From Luteimonas abyssi (GTDB lineage: Bacteria; Pseudomonadota; Gammaproteobacteria; Xanthomonadales; Xanthomonadaceae): a stretch of 64,000 nucleotides of DNA. Position numbers and translations under genes: made by a program. The stretch lies in assembly GCF_001482195.1 (NCBI RefSeq), contig NZ_KQ759763.1:1399321-1463320 (forward strand), written 5' to 3'. Positions 16,057 through 26,851 of the stretch are shown piece after piece. The notes beneath the pieces were generated by a model. That model was not told the DNA's origin. It saw only the letters and a program-made list of their open reading frames with translations, and did not search any database. The stretch's first letter is position 1; every line of letters begins with the position of its first letter.

Positions 16057-18501
16057 ATGGGGTCAGTACGGTTCCGCTCGACGAATGTGATTCTTGCAGG
16101 GATGTTGTGGCCGGCGGTCGCCGCGGCCACGCCGGCGCAACCGCCGCAGGACCTGGCGGAGGCCTACACGCGCGCCGCGCGCGTGCTGGACGGCAATCTG
16201 GCCGGTCGGATGCGCAACGCGGCCGTCGCCCCCCACTGGATCGAAGGCGGCGACCGCTTCTGGTACCGCCGCGACGGAGCCGAGGGTCCGGAGTGGGTCG
16301 TGGTCGAGTCCGCCACGGGCGCGAGCCGGCAGGCCTTCGATCCGGCCCGGTTGCGCGCCGCCGCCGCACGTGTGCTGGACACGGCGTTGCCCGAGGCCCT
16401 GCCGGTGACCGCGATCGACGGGGACGAGGTGCGGCTCGACCTGGGACACCAGGTGCTGCGTTGCACCCTCGCCGATGACACCTGTGTCGCCACGCCGCGT
16501 GCCGCGTCCCCGGGCGTGCTGTGGTCCGCCGATGGCCGGCATGGCGTGTTCGTCCGCGATCACGATCTCTGGCTGCAACCGCAGGGCGATGCGCCTGCGG
16601 TGGCGCTGACCGACGATGGCGTGGCGCACTTCGCCTACGGCACCGCGCCGGGCACGTCGTTGTTCGCCATTCCGCGGATGCGTGCCACCCAGCCGCTGCC
16701 GCCCGTCGGCCTGAGCTGGTCGCCCGACGGCACGCGCCTGATGAGCGTGCGCGTCGACGAGCGCGCGGTGCCGGCCTATCCGTTCCTGGAGTCGGTGCCG
16801 CAGGACGGCAGCTATCGACCGAAAGTGTGGGCGCCCCGTATCCCGCTGATGGGCGATGCCGAGCGGGGGATTCCGGAGGTCGCCGTGCTGGACGTGGTGG
16901 CCCGGCGCCAGCAACGCGTGGAGGTGCCGGACGGCTGGGAGCTGTACCAGCCCGTCTTCCAGGCCCATCCGGTGTTCCACTGGTCGACGGACGGGCGCCG
17001 CGCGTGGAGCCTGGCCGCGACCCGGGGCATGCGCGAGATCGCATTGGCCGAGATCGACCTCGACAGCGGCGCGGTGCGCCTGCTCGCCAGGGAGGCGGTG
17101 GCCGGCGTGGGCCGCTTCAATGCGTTCGTCTACAGCCCGCCGAACGTGCGCATCCTGGAGGCGAGCGGCGAGGCGGTGTGGTTCTCCGAGCGCGACGACT
17201 GGGGCCAGTTGTATCTGATCGATCTCGAGACCGGGGCGGTCAAGCGCCGATTGACCGACGATCCGCGCACCGTGCGCGATGTCATCGGCGTGGACGAGAC
17301 CCGGCGCCGGCTGTTCTATACCGCGGGCGGTAGCGAACGCGATCCGGACCCCTACTACGTGCGGGCGTATTCGGTGTCGCTCGATGGCGGCGCCTCGCAG
17401 TTGCTGACCCCGGAAGACGGCGTCCACCTCATGGGACGCGCCCCGATCGGCAACGGTGCGCCCGGCACGGCGACGACGGCGGGGGTGTCGCCGGATGGCG
17501 CGTGGCTGCTGCACACCTATTCCCACTTCGACCAGCCGCCGGTGACCGTGCTGCGTTCGGCGGACGACGGACGGGTGGTGCGGACCCTGGAGACGGCGGA
17601 GGTGTCCGCGCTGGCGGCGACCGGTTGGCGCGCGCCGACGCGAGTGCAAATGGTGTCGGCCGATGGGGTCACGCCGATCTGGGGCTCGGTGTACTTTCCG
17701 CCCGACATGCAGCCCGGGCGGACGTATCCGGTCATCAACGCGATCTACGCCGGACCGCAGGTGATCAACGCGGTGCCGTCGTACCAGGAAGCGGTGGCGA
17801 CATTGAACCCGCGTTCGCGCGCGAGTCTGGCGGAGCTGGGTTTCATCGTGGTCACGATCGACGGTCGCGGCACGCCCGGCCGCTCGAAGACGTTCAACAA
17901 CGCCAGCTACGCAGAGTTCGCGGAACCTGCGCTGGCCGACCACGTGGCCGGCATCCGCCAGCTCGCGGAACGCTACGGCAGCCTGGATCTCGACCGTGTG
18001 GGCATCTACGGCCATTCGTTCGGCGGCTACACCTCGGCGCGCGGCATCCTGACCTATCCGGATTTCTTCAAGGTGGCGGTGTCGTCGGCCGGGCCGCACA
18101 ACTTCCAGGGCTTCTACCCCGTGGAGAGCCTGTTCCCCGTGCCCGATTACGGCGACGGCCGCACGGCGGCGCCGGACCCGCAAGCCATTCCGGACAACTA
18201 CGCCGATCTCGACATGCTGCCGCTGGCCGAACGCCTGACGGGCAAGCTGCTGCTGGTCTACGGCGAGCTGGACGAGAACGCGCCGCCGGCGGTCACGTTG
18301 CAGTTGGTCGATGCGCTGATCCGGGCGAACAAGCCCTACGACCTGATGTACCTGCCCAATCGCGACCATGGTTTCTTCCGCACGGACGCGTACTACACGC
18401 AGCGGATGTGGGATTACTTCGTCGAGCATCTGCTGGGCGGCACCCCGCCCGCGGACTTCCGGCTGGAGTTGGAACCGCCGACATCGGCGTTCGGGTTCTG
18501 A
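16057..18501 (+). CDS. S9-family prolyl oligopeptidase, dipeptidyl-peptidase IV type
   Basis: An 814-residue exported serine peptidase. A signal peptide (about residues 1-27, ending AAAT) is followed by a DPPIV-type beta-propeller and a C-terminal alpha/beta hydrolase domain. The catalytic triad is visible: Ser654 in GHSFGG, Asp739 in YGELDEN and His771 in NRDHGFF. It should remove N-terminal dipeptides, typically after proline, from peptides in the periplasm. The reading frame begins earlier, but ATG 16057 gives a proper signal peptide. It is consistent with the protein-degrading secretome elsewhere in the window. Confidence 0.92.
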   Translation: MGSVRFRSTNVILAGMLWPAVAAATPAQPPQDLAEAYTRAARVLDGNLAGRMRNAAVAPHWIEGGDRFWYRRDGAEGPEWVVVESATGASRQAFDPARLRAAAARVLDTALPEALPVTAIDGDEVRLDLGHQVLRCTLADDTCVATPRAASPGVLWSADGRHGVFVRDHDLWLQPQGDAPAVALTDDGVAHFAYGTAPGTSLFAIPRMRATQPLPPVGLSWSPDGTRLMSVRVDERAVPAYPFLESVPQDGSYRPKVWAPRIPLMGDAERGIPEVAVLDVVARRQQRVEVPDGWELYQPVFQAHPVFHWSTDGRRAWSLAATRGMREIALAEIDLDSGAVRLLAREAVAGVGRFNAFVYSPPNVRILEASGEAVWFSERDDWGQLYLIDLETGAVKRRLTDDPRTVRDVIGVDETRRRLFYTAGGSERDPDPYYVRAYSVSLDGGASQLLTPEDGVHLMGRAPIGNGAPGTATTAGVSPDGAWLLHTYSHFDQPPVTVLRSADDGRVVRTLETAEVSALAATGWRAPTRVQMVSADGVTPIWGSVYFPPDMQPGRTYPVINAIYAGPQVINAVPSYQEAVATLNPRSRASLAELGFIVVTIDGRGTPGRSKTFNNASYAEFAEPALADHVAGIRQLAERYGSLDLDRVGIYGHSFGGYTSARGILTYPDFFKVAVSSAGPHNFQGFYPVESLFPVPDYGDGRTAAPDPQAIPDNYADLDMLPLAERLTGKLLLVYGELDENAPPAVTLQLVDALIRANKPYDLMYLPNRDHGFFRTDAYYTQRMWDYFVEHLLGGTPPADFRLELEPPTSAFGF

Positions 18502-18610
18502 ACCAGGTCGTTCGACGGTGGGCAGGTCGATCCGCCCGGTGGTCCTGGCGGAAGGCAGGCTGCACGTCCGCCCGATCCCGTCGTGGGGTCGGCGCCTGCC
18601 CGTCGAGGGG

Positions 18611-19990
18611 TCAGCGTCCGGTATCTTCCCGGCTGGCGACGATGCGGCATGCATCGCCGCCGACCGCGGTTTGCGCGCCGGCGTCGTCGGCGACCACCTG
18701 CGGGCGCTGCGCGGCGTCGAGCGGGGCGAGGTCGAGCACGCCGGCGGGATCGACCAGCACCACCGTGCGGCCGTCGGCATGCAGGCGGCGCAGGTTCTCC
18801 AGCAGCATGCGCGTGGCGACGTCGTTGAGCGAGTGGGTGTGCAGCAGCGAGAGGATCACGGCGCTGGCGTCGCGGTGACGGCCGCCGTCGGCCGTGTCGG
18901 CATCGCCGAGATCGCGCGCCAGGGCGCGGGTGAGCAGTTCGGCGCCGCCGAAGCGCACCGCGCCGCGCAGTTCGTACACCGGCACGACGGCGTCGTCCGT
19001 GTGGCCCTTGCCGCCGGCCAGCGTCACCACCAGCGTGCGGACCACCGCGCGGCCGATCTGACTGACGTCCATCATGTGCAGGCCCATGTCGCGCGAGAGG
19101 CGCTCGCAGACCGCCACGCCGCGTGCGCTGTTGCCGTGCGCGTCGAGCTTCGGCGAGAACACCGCCAGCCCCAGCTGGCCGGGCAGGGCGCCGATGATGC
19201 CGCCGGCCACGCCGCTCTTGGCCGGGATGCCGACGTTGGAGACCCAGTCGCCCGCGGCGTCGTACATGCCGCAGGTGGTCATCACCGACAGCACCTGGCG
19301 CACGCCGCCGCGATCGATCACCTGCCGGCCGCTGAGCGGCTGCACGCCGGCATTCGCGAGGGTGGCGGCCATCAGGGCGAGATCGCGCACGGTGACGTTG
19401 ACCGCGCACTGGCGCACATAGCCGTCGACGATGGTCTCGGCTTCGGCGGTGATGATGCCGCCGGCGCGCAGCATGTGCGCCAGGCCACGATTGCGATGCG
19501 CGTCGCGCAGTTCCGCTGCATAGACGGCTTCGTCGACATCGAGCTCGCGGCCGGCCATCGCCGACATCAAGGCCCGCAGGCGCTCCACGCGCTGCGGGCC
19601 TGTGGCGTCGGGACCGCCGACAAGCGCATGCGTGGCGAGCGCGCCGGCGTTGATCATCGGGTTCATCGGGCGATGGCTGCCGTCTTCGAGCGAAAGCTCG
19701 TTGAAGGCGTCGCCCGACGGCTCGACGCCGATCTTGGCCAGCACCGCACCCAGACCCACGTCCTCGATGGCCGCCGCGTAGGCGAACGGCTTGGAGATCG
19801 ACTGGATCGAGAACGCCACGTCGCTGTCGCCGGCGGCGTAGACCTCGCCGTCGACGGTGGCCAGGGCGACGGCCAGGCGCGAGGTGTCGGCGTTGGCGAG
19901 CACGTCGATGTAGTCCGCGGGGGCGCCGTCTTCGATCGAGCGCACCGCGTCCAGCACGTCGGCGAGATAGTCGGGCAGGGGTGATCGCAT
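18611..19990 (-). CDS. glsA: Glutaminase A with C-terminal extension
   Basis: A serine-dependent beta-lactamase-fold glutaminase that hydrolyses glutamine to glutamate and ammonia in the cytosol. The catalytic Ser64-x-x-Lys67 lies in QSISKPF. Other family signatures are [22 protein letters not shown] and [10 protein letters not shown]. At 459 residues it is about 150 longer than the simple bacterial enzyme. The extra C-terminal segment (about 320-459) has a STAS-like pattern ([15 protein letters not shown]) and a variable tail. Longer glutaminases with such a domain are known. It converges on the dipeptidyl peptidase gene. Confidence 0.9.
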   Translation of the reverse strand: MRSPLPDYLADVLDAVRSIEDGAPADYIDVLANADTSRLAVALATVDGEVYAAGDSDVAFSIQSISKPFAYAAAIEDVGLGAVLAKIGVEPSGDAFNELSLEDGSHRPMNPMINAGALATHALVGGPDATGPQRVERLRALMSAMAGRELDVDEAVYAAELRDAHRNRGLAHMLRAGGIITAEAETIVDGYVRQCAVNVTVRDLALMAATLANAGVQPLSGRQVIDRGGVRQVLSVMTTCGMYDAAGDWVSNVGIPAKSGVAGGIIGALPGQLGLAVFSPKLDAHGNSARGVAVCERLSRDMGLHMMDVSQIGRAVVRTLVVTLAGGKGHTDDAVVPVYELRGAVRFGGAELLTRALARDLGDADTADGGRHRDASAVILSLLHTHSLNDVATRMLLENLRRLHADGRTVVLVDPAGVLDLAPLDAAQRPQVVADDAGAQTAVGGDACRIVASREDTGR

Positions 19991-20248
19991 CGGGCGGGTC
20001 CGGGGAATGGGCTGCCATCCAACCGCAGCCGGGTGGCCGATTCAACCCTGCCGTGCGCTTCCGGCGGGATCGGCTTCACGGGCTGGCCGGACGCAGGCCG
20101 GTGCGATCTCCAGGCGCGACCGCAGCGCGTTCGAGGTGACGCTCGTCTCACTTTTCCATGCGTGTCATCGGGTATTCACCGCCTCGATGGCTCCGGGTGC
20201 ATGCGGTCCCTAGACTCCCGGACTTTGTTTTCGAATACGGAGTGCGCC

Positions 20249-23200
20249 ATGCGCGAGTCTCGACACCGTTCCGCCGCGGAGGCTGCGGTGCAGCACGCGA
20301 TTGCGCCCGCCAACGACGAGCACGTCCTGGATGCGGACGCCGCGCGTCGGATTCTCGTCGACTGGAACCGGACCGAGCGGCCTTACGACAGGGCCGCGAC
20401 CGTCTGCCGCCTCGTCTTGGCGCAGGCACAGGCGCACCCCCGGCGCGTCGCCGTCATCGATGGCCTCACCGAGATCGACTACCGGCAACTGACGGCGCGT
20501 GCGGACGCGATCGCCGGCGCGCTGGCCGCGCGTGGCGTGCAGCCGGGTGCGCTGGTGGGTGTGTGCATGCAGCGGACATGGGATCTGGTGGCGACGCTGC
20601 TGGGCGTGATGCGCGCCGGCTGCGCCTACGTGCCGCTGGATCCGGCGTACCCGCGCGAGCGGGTACGCTACATGCTGGAGCACGCGCAGGCGGTGGCCGT
20701 CGTGGTGGACGGCCCGGCCACGTCAGCACTGTGCGCCGGCGCGTCCGTCCAGGTCCGGCTGGATACGGTACCCGCGCAAGCGCAGGCGGCCGATACGCCG
20801 CCCGAACCTGCCGCGGACGACCTGGCCTATGTGATCTACACCTCCGGCTCGACCGGGCGGCCCAAGGGCGTCGCGGTCGAGCATCGGCAGGCGGTGGCGA
20901 TGACCTGCGCGATGCGCGAGCTGCTGGACGACGAGGATCTGGCCGGCGTCCTCGCGGCGGCATCGGTCTGTTTCGATACCTCGGTGATGGAGATCCTGGG
21001 CACGCTGTCGCTGGGTGGGACCGTGGTGCTGGCCGACAATGCGCTGGCGTTGGCGACCCTGCCGGCGGCCGAACGGGTGCGCACGACGGTCATGGTGCCG
21101 TCGTCGATGCAGGCATTGCTCGCCACGGGCGGCCTGCCGCGCAGCGTGCGCTGCACCGTGCTCGGCGGCGACGTGCTGAAGGCGCCCCTGGTGGCGCAAC
21201 TCCATGCACTCCCGCAGCGCCCGCGGGTGTTCAACTTCTACGGACCCACCGAGGACACGGTGTTCTCGACCGCGACCGAGCTGCCGGCGGGTCGGTCGAC
21301 GGTCACGATCGGTCGACCGGTGGCGAACGCGAGGTCGTACATCCTCGACGAGGCGCTGCAGCCGGTGCCGGTCGGCGTGGCGGGCGAGCTGTACCTGGCC
21401 GGCGACAAGCTGGCGCGTGGTTATCTCCACGACGAGGTGCGCACGCGCGAGCGTTTCATCGCGCCGCCCGACGGCGGACAGGTCCGCGAGCATCGCCTGT
21501 ACAGGACCGGCGATCGATGTCGATGGACGGAGGACGGCGAGATCGAGTTTCTCGGGCGCATCGACCAGCAGGTCAAACTGCGTGGTTTCAGAATCGAACT
21601 GGAGGAGGTCGAAGCGGCGCTGGCATCGATGCCCGGTGTCGACGATGCCGCGGCGGCCGTGGTCGAGGCGGTCAACGGGAAGCCGATGCTCGCCGGATAC
21701 GTGGTGAGCCGGAACGGCGCGGTGGACAGCGAGGCGGTGCGGACGTTCGTGGCGGCGCGCCTGCCGGGCTACATGGTGCCGCAGGTGGTGATGGATCTCG
21801 TCGAGTTGCCGCGATTGCCCAACGACAAGCTCGACCGCAAGCGACTGCCGACCCCGCAGGTCGGACCGCCCGCGGGCGGGGGCGCTGCCGTGGCGCGTGC
21901 GGCCGTCGGGGATGGACTGGCCGGGACCGGAGCCGAGGCCGTCGGCGATGGGGACGGGTGGGCGCGGATGTCGACCTTGGACCGCCAGGCCGCCGTGCTG
22001 GCGATCGTGCAGCGCGAGATCGCCCGCTTCCTGCGTCTCGACGATCCCGCGCAGGTGCCGCCGCAGCAGACACTGGACACCCTCGGCCTGGATTCGCTCG
22101 ATTCGGTCGAGCTGAGCCACCGCCTGTCCGGCGTGTTCGGGCGGACACTGCCGGCCTCGTTGCTGGTCGAACATCCCACGCCGGAAGCCGTCGCCGGAGA
22201 CCTGGCCCGTCGCCTGACGGGCGACGCGGCGGAGCGCACCATCGACGTGCCCGCGGCGAGCACGGCCGATACGCTGGGACGTTTCCAGTCGCAGATCCAG
22301 GCGGGCCATCCGCCGTTCCTCGCGGCCCGGGTGCCGGCGTGGTCGGCGACGGACAAGGGCACGCTGCTGCACGAACTCAAGGGCCTGCTGGCCCGTTCGG
22401 GACGCGAGCCCTACAGCAAGCTGGTGCGCACCGGCAGCGGGCATCGCGGCACGGTGGCCGACGTGCATACGGGCGAAGCGCACGACGCCATCATCTGGAG
22501 CACGAACCTGTATCTCGGCCTCAACCGCGATCGCGACGTCATCGCGCAGGCCCGCACCGCGCTCGAGCAGTTCGGTACCGGCATGGGCACCTCGCCCACG
22601 GCATCCGGCATGACCGACCTGCACGTGGCCTTCGAGAAGGAGTTCGCCGAACTGGTCGGCAAGCCGGCCGGCTGCCTGTTCTCCACCGGCTTCACCGCCA
22701 ACCTCGGGGTGATCGCCGGCCTGCTGGGCGAGCGCGACGTGGTGGTGATGGACCAGCTCTGCCACGCTTCGATCGTCGACGGCGCCCGGCTGAGCGGCGC
22801 CACGATCCGCACGTTCAAGCACAACGACGCCGACGACCTGCACGCGGTGCTGGAAGCGGAAGCCTCACCCTATCGAACGACGCTGGTGGTGCTCGAAGGC
22901 GTGTACAGCATGGGCGAGGGCACCGCGCCGGTCGCCGAGATCGTGCGCACCGCGAAGCGGCACGGGGCGCTGGTGTTCGTGGACGAGGCGCACTCGTTCG
23001 GTTTCTACGGCCCGGGCGGTGGCGGCATCTGCGCCGAGCAGGGCATCGTCGACCAGGTCGATTTCATCATGACCACGCTCAGCAAGGCGCTGGGCAGCCT
23101 GGGCGGGGTGGTCGTGGCGAGCGAGGCGCACATCGCGTTGCTCAAGACCGCGGCTCGCGCCTACGTGTTCCAGGCGACCACCACGCCGGCCGACATTGCC

Positions 23201-24049
23201 GCCGCGCTGGCTGCGTTGCGACGGCTGCGCGACGACGACGCGTTGCGCCAGCGGCTGTGGGACACCACCCGCTACATGCGCGAGCGGTTCACCGCCGCCG
23301 GCTACGACCTGGGGACCGGCGACGGCCCCATCGTGACCCCGCATTTCGCCGACAGCGACATGCTCTACGCGATCGCGCGCGGTCTGCACGACCGGGGCAT
23401 CCACACCACCGCCGTCACCTATCCGATCGTCGAGCGCGGCCGCGGCCGCCTGCGGTTGATCTGCTCGGCCGCGCATTCGCGCGACGATGTGGACAGGACG
23501 CTCGAGGCGCTGATCGAGGTCGAGCGCATCGTGAAGCGCGACATGGCGCAGGCGCGCTCCGGCGCGCATTCCGAGGCCGACGACGGTGACGGCGATGCGC
23601 AGGCGGGCGAAGGCCGGGCGTTCCATGGCGGGGCGGGTGTGGGCGCCGGTGCGGGGCGGGGCGCAGGGCGGGGTGCCGAGGCGCAGGCGTGGCACGCGGA
23701 ACTGGCCGCGTGGGCGCACGCGTTCGGCGACGAACTCGGTGCGGCGCTGGCCGATGAGCAGGCCCCGGTGCCGAGCCTGGCGATCTCGATCCGTGTCGCG
23801 GACCACGACGTGCCGGTCTGGCTGTCGGTCGACGGGCGAGCCGTCACCGTGGGCGTGCCGCCACCGCAGCCGCTGCCGACCTGCACGCTCGTCCTGAAGG
23901 ACGCCGATGCCGTCGCCGCGCTGCGGGGCTTCGACGTCAAGGCGCTGCTCGAGGCCGGCCTCGAGGGCCGATGCGTCATGAGCGGACAGGCCGAGCCCTT
24001 CGTCTGGCTCGTCGCACGCTTGACGAGCAAGCGGGACGGCGGGGGCTGA
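20249..24049 (+). CDS. NRPS adenylation domain - carrier protein - alpha-oxoamine synthase - SCP2-like fusion
   Basis: This 1266-residue protein joins four modules. Residues about 45-535 form an adenylation domain with [11 protein letters not shown] (197-207), [25 protein letters not shown] and NDKLDRK. Residues 585-655 form a carrier domain whose phosphopantetheine site is Ser616 in LGLDSLDS. Residues 715-1100 are a PLP-dependent alpha-oxoamine synthase with DEAHSFG (Asp912, His915) and Lys946 in TLSKALGS. A Gly/Ala linker then leads to an SCP2-like domain (1148-1260). The likely reaction is activation of an amino acid as a thioester and decarboxylative condensation with a second amino acid to give an alpha-aminoketone. 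No thioesterase, condensation domain or transporter is adjacent. GGAG lies 6 bases before the ATG. Domain calls are firm except SCP2; the product is inference. Confidence 0.9.
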   Translation: MRESRHRSAAEAAVQHAIAPANDEHVLDADAARRILVDWNRTERPYDRAATVCRLVLAQAQAHPRRVAVIDGLTEIDYRQLTARADAIAGALAARGVQPGALVGVCMQRTWDLVATLLGVMRAGCAYVPLDPAYPRERVRYMLEHAQAVAVVVDGPATSALCAGASVQVRLDTVPAQAQAADTPPEPAADDLAYVIYTSGSTGRPKGVAVEHRQAVAMTCAMRELLDDEDLAGVLAAASVCFDTSVMEILGTLSLGGTVVLADNALALATLPAAERVRTTVMVPSSMQALLATGGLPRSVRCTVLGGDVLKAPLVAQLHALPQRPRVFNFYGPTEDTVFSTATELPAGRSTVTIGRPVANARSYILDEALQPVPVGVAGELYLAGDKLARGYLHDEVRTRERFIAPPDGGQVREHRLYRTGDRCRWTEDGEIEFLGRIDQQVKLRGFRIELEEVEAALASMPGVDDAAAAVVEAVNGKPMLAGYVVSRNGAVDSEAVRTFVAARLPGYMVPQVVMDLVELPRLPNDKLDRKRLPTPQVGPPAGGGAAVARAAVGDGLAGTGAEAVGDGDGWARMSTLDRQAAVLAIVQREIARFLRLDDPAQVPPQQTLDTLGLDSLDSVELSHRLSGVFGRTLPASLLVEHPTPEAVAGDLARRLTGDAAERTIDVPAASTADTLGRFQSQIQAGHPPFLAARVPAWSATDKGTLLHELKGLLARSGREPYSKLVRTGSGHRGTVADVHTGEAHDAIIWSTNLYLGLNRDRDVIAQARTALEQFGTGMGTSPTASGMTDLHVAFEKEFAELVGKPAGCLFSTGFTANLGVIAGLLGERDVVVMDQLCHASIVDGARLSGATIRTFKHNDADDLHAVLEAEASPYRTTLVVLEGVYSMGEGTAPVAEIVRTAKRHGALVFVDEAHSFGFYGPGGGGICAEQGIVDQVDFIMTTLSKALGSLGGVVVASEAHIALLKTAARAYVFQATTTPADIAAALAALRRLRDDDALRQRLWDTTRYMRERFTAAGYDLGTGDGPIVTPHFADSDMLYAIARGLHDRGIHTTAVTYPIVERGRGRLRLICSAAHSRDDVDRTLEALIEVERIVKRDMAQARSGAHSEADDGDGDAQAGEGRAFHGGAGVGAGAGRGAGRGAEAQAWHAELAAWAHAFGDELGAALADEQAPVPSLAISIRVADHDVPVWLSVDGRAVTVGVPPPQPLPTCTLVLKDADAVAALRGFDVKALLEAGLEGRCVMSGQAEPFVWLVARLTSKRDGGG

Positions 24050-24203
24050 GCGCCCGCAGCATCCGCGGGCCGGGCGGCCAGGGTCGCTCGAGCCCGAGGA
24101 TGTCGCCGCGACGCGGCGGCCGATACGAACGACGCATGCCCTCGGGCGTGGTGGATAATCGGTCCGGCACGGGCCGCAGCGCTCGAAGACAGGAAGGTTC
24201 CGA

Positions 24204-24281
24204 ATGCGTAGGGACACGCGATTGGCGTTCTGCGAGGGCGGCTTCGAGGCATCTCGATGCGACCATGAGGTCCTGACGTGA
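24204..24281 (+). CDS. Possible 25-residue leader peptide
   Basis: A 25-codon frame (MRRDTRLAFCEGGFEASRCD and five more) has a strong ribosome site, AGGAAGG, 6 bases before its ATG. Its stop overlaps the GTG start of the next gene (GTGA). A GATAAT hexamer at 24154 could be its -10 element. It may be a translated leader that couples translation into the sorbosone-dehydrogenase-like gene. No similarity is known to me, and it could be fortuitous. Confidence 0.25.
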   Translation: MRRDTRLAFCEGGFEASRCDHEVLT

Positions 24282-25657
24282 GCGCGGCGCGCGAGGAAGA
24301 TGCGCGCAGGCACGGCCCGGTCAGCCGGCGGGCGACGACCGACGGCATGCGTGGACTGCGCGCGTGCTTGATGGTGTCCCTGTGGCTTGTGCCGGCGTTG
24401 ACTGGTCTTGCTCGCGAGCGCCATGCGGTCGAGGACGCGTTGTGCGACGGCTATCCCCGTCTCGCCATCGAGACCCTGCGGGGGATGTGTGCGGGGCTGG
24501 TCGTGGGGCCGACCACGCAGGATGCGGCGCGGACGTTGCGCCTGCCACGCTCGTTGTTGCAGCTCGACGCCCAGACCTGGCTGGTGACCGATCTCGGTGC
24601 GTGGGAGGGGGCGCGGGGCGCGGTCTGGCGATTGCGGATCGCGCCGGAACGCGAGGTGGCCCTGGAGCGATTGCTCGATGGCCTGCACCTGCCGCATGCC
24701 ATCGCACGCGGGCCCGATGGCGCGGTGTATGTGGGCGAGATGAGCCGGATCTTCCGCTTCGATCCGCTGGCGGATCTGCCGGCCGCCACGGTCGAAGAGG
24801 TCGTGGCCGGCTTGCCCGACAATCGGTTGCACAGCCATCGCCATCCGTTGTCGAAGTTCGTCTTTCTGCCCGGCGGCGACATGTTGGTCAACGTGGGTGC
24901 GCCGAGCGACCAGTGCGCCGATGCCGATGCGCGCACCGCGGCGGGGCTGTGTGCCGAGAGCGAGGGCGACGGAGACGCGGCAAGCCTTCGGACGTACCGC
25001 TACGAAGGCGACGGCCGCTGGTCGGCGGACTACGAGGTGCTGGCGCGAGGGCTGCGCAACTCCGTCGCGCTGGCGGTGCACACCTCCGGTACCGTGCTGC
25101 AGGGGGAGAACAGCTACGACTTCGACAGCCGCTGGTCGCCGTTCGAGGAAATCAATGTGATCGAGGCCGGTCGTCATTACGGCTGGCCCTACTGTTCCGA
25201 TACCGCCGAGGCGACGCCGGCCTGGCCCGACAAGGCGGCATGGTGCCGGTCCGACGCACATGCCGCCCCCGATCTGTTGCTGCCGCCGCATGCCGCGCCG
25301 CTGGATATGCTGTGGTACGAGGGCGACATGTTTCCGGCGCTGCAAGGCCGGTTGCTGATGACCTGGCACGGCCATCGATCCGTCGGCGGCCGCATCGCGA
25401 GTTTCGCCGTGGACGCGCGTGGCGTGCCGGTGGCGGATGCGCGCCCTCGCTTTCCCGTCTACGGACAGGCCGATCGCGCGTATGGCGCGGGGCCGGCCGC
25501 CACGCCCGTCGTCCTCACGCCGGGCTGGGGGCGCCAACCTGGCAAGCGGCCCCAGGGCTCGCCCGTGGGGTTGGCCGTCGCCGACGACGGTGCGATCTGG
25601 ACCGCGGACGACCGCGCCGGTCTGGTGATCCGCTTCGCCCGGAGCGAGGACTTCTGA
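24278..25657 (+). CDS. PQQ-type sugar/sorbosone dehydrogenase-like beta-propeller protein, exported
   Basis: A 459-residue protein of the soluble glucose/sorbosone dehydrogenase family. After an N-terminal hydrophobic segment (about residues 28-45, MVSLWLVPALTGLA) come propeller motifs: GLHLPHAIARGPDGAVYVGE, HRHPLSKFVFLPGG, GLRNSVALAVH and HYGWPYC. It probably works in the periplasm. Whether PQQ is bound cannot be judged. The GTG start is chosen because GAGG lies 7 bases upstream; ATG 24347 would give a shorter signal but has no ribosome site. It follows the A-T-AONS gene on the same strand after 228 bases, and a functional link is unproven. Confidence 0.82.
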   Translation: MSAAREEDARRHGPVSRRATTDGMRGLRACLMVSLWLVPALTGLARERHAVEDALCDGYPRLAIETLRGMCAGLVVGPTTQDAARTLRLPRSLLQLDAQTWLVTDLGAWEGARGAVWRLRIAPEREVALERLLDGLHLPHAIARGPDGAVYVGEMSRIFRFDPLADLPAATVEEVVAGLPDNRLHSHRHPLSKFVFLPGGDMLVNVGAPSDQCADADARTAAGLCAESEGDGDAASLRTYRYEGDGRWSADYEVLARGLRNSVALAVHTSGTVLQGENSYDFDSRWSPFEEINVIEAGRHYGWPYCSDTAEATPAWPDKAAWCRSDAHAAPDLLLPPHAAPLDMLWYEGDMFPALQGRLLMTWHGHRSVGGRIASFAVDARGVPVADARPRFPVYGQADRAYGAGPAATPVVLTPGWGRQPGKRPQGSPVGLAVADDGAIWTADDRAGLVIRFARSEDF

Positions 25658-25980
25658 AGCACGGTCGCGACGGTTCGCACAGCGATCCGCCACCGCGTGC
25701 GACAAGGCGTGAACGTCGCCGGCCATGACACCCGGGTCGAGCGGGAAGCGGATGCACGCGACACCCAGGCGTGACGAAAAACGGGGGAGCCGGGGTCGGG
25801 CGTGGACAGTGTGGAATCGCAGTCACGCTTTCGTCGTTTCCCGGCGTTCGCGTCCGTCGGCCACGCGTCCCCTGCGTGCTAGCCTGCCGCGCACAGGCGT
25901 TACCGTCTCGGCCGGACGATGTCCGTCGGAGCAGGCGCGGAGACGATGTGGATCGATGACGCTCCAGGAGACGTTCCGGC
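25658..25980. other. Intergenic region without a gene (323 bases)
   Basis: No credible coding frame or stable hairpin was found. TGCTAGCCT at about 25877-25885 resembles an extended -10 element and could drive the nuclease gene, with a leader of about 90 bases. Confidence 0.4.
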
Positions 25981-26820
25981 ATGCCGACCTATTCCTACGA
26001 CAAGACCTTCGATGGCACGCCGCGTCCGGCGGCGTACGGCAGTGTCGCCATCGAGTACGAGATCCTCGGCGCGGGCACGTTGCATCAGCGCGAACGCCCG
26101 GTGCTCGCCAGCGGCTACGTTCTTCCGATGGGCTCGACGGCGGGACGCAAATCCGCGCCGGAACCGCAATCGAACTTCCGCATCGGCATGACCCAGAAGG
26201 TGCCCAAGAAGGCGCTGGCGCTGAGTGCGAGAAACACCGGGCGCGTGGACATGGACAAGGGGCACATCTTCGCACTCGAGCTGGGTGGCCCCGATGTGGC
26301 CCACAACATCCTGCCCCAGTTCTCGCAGTTCCAGCGCAACGGCGTGTGGCGACGGATGGAGGTGGAGGCGCACGACATCGCCAGCGGCACGTCGGACCTC
26401 GTGTTCATGAGTGTCGCCATCGTCTACGGCAACGCCCGCACGGTATCGCGCTCGCTGGTGCCGAGCGGCTTCCTGGTGAATCTGTACGTGGAGGGCGCAG
26501 GCGGACGCAGCTTGCGCAAGTCCTACCAGATCGAGAACCGGCAGGACGCGACCGACGACAGGGTCGGCCTCGCCAGGGATCCGGACGTGGATGCATCGGA
26601 CCAGATGGATGTCGTCTACGGCGATGCGCCGGCCGGCAGTCCGTTCGATCGCCCCGTGCTCGGGGTACGCGTCAACGGACATTCGTTCCTGCGACAGGAA
26701 CTGGCGCGAGCCGCAGCGGCCTCGCCATCGATCACGCGCCGAAGCGACGTGATGTGCGGCAAGCGGGCATCGCCTTCGTCGTCGACCGATGCCGGCGGAC
26801 CCGCGAAGAGAAGACGCTGA
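25981..26820 (+). CDS. DNA/RNA non-specific endonuclease-like protein
   Basis: A 279-residue protein whose central part matches the bacterial non-specific nuclease family. MDKGHIFALELGGPDV supplies the catalytic His95 (the DRGH equivalent), and NILPQFSQFQRNGVWRRME supplies the metal-binding Asn-Gln-Arg region. There is no signal peptide. The first 70 residues and the basic tail (ending AKRRR) are not recognised. Toxins and self-acting nucleases both occur in this family; without an immunity gene beside it the role is open. GGAGA lies upstream of the ATG. It converges on an NTF2-like gene with a 31-base gap. Confidence 0.78.
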   Translation: MPTYSYDKTFDGTPRPAAYGSVAIEYEILGAGTLHQRERPVLASGYVLPMGSTAGRKSAPEPQSNFRIGMTQKVPKKALALSARNTGRVDMDKGHIFALELGGPDVAHNILPQFSQFQRNGVWRRMEVEAHDIASGTSDLVFMSVAIVYGNARTVSRSLVPSGFLVNLYVEGAGGRSLRKSYQIENRQDATDDRVGLARDPDVDASDQMDVVYGDAPAGSPFDRPVLGVRVNGHSFLRQELARAAAASPSITRRSDVMCGKRASPSSSTDAGGPAKRRR

Positions 26821-26851
26821 GGCGTCCTGGCGCATGTCGGCGCCGCGCGCT

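Noticed and set aside
22865-25726. A 953-residue minus-strand frame spanning the A-T-AONS and sorbosone-dehydrogenase genes
   Set aside because: It crosses two clear genes on the opposite strand and has no recognisable domain.
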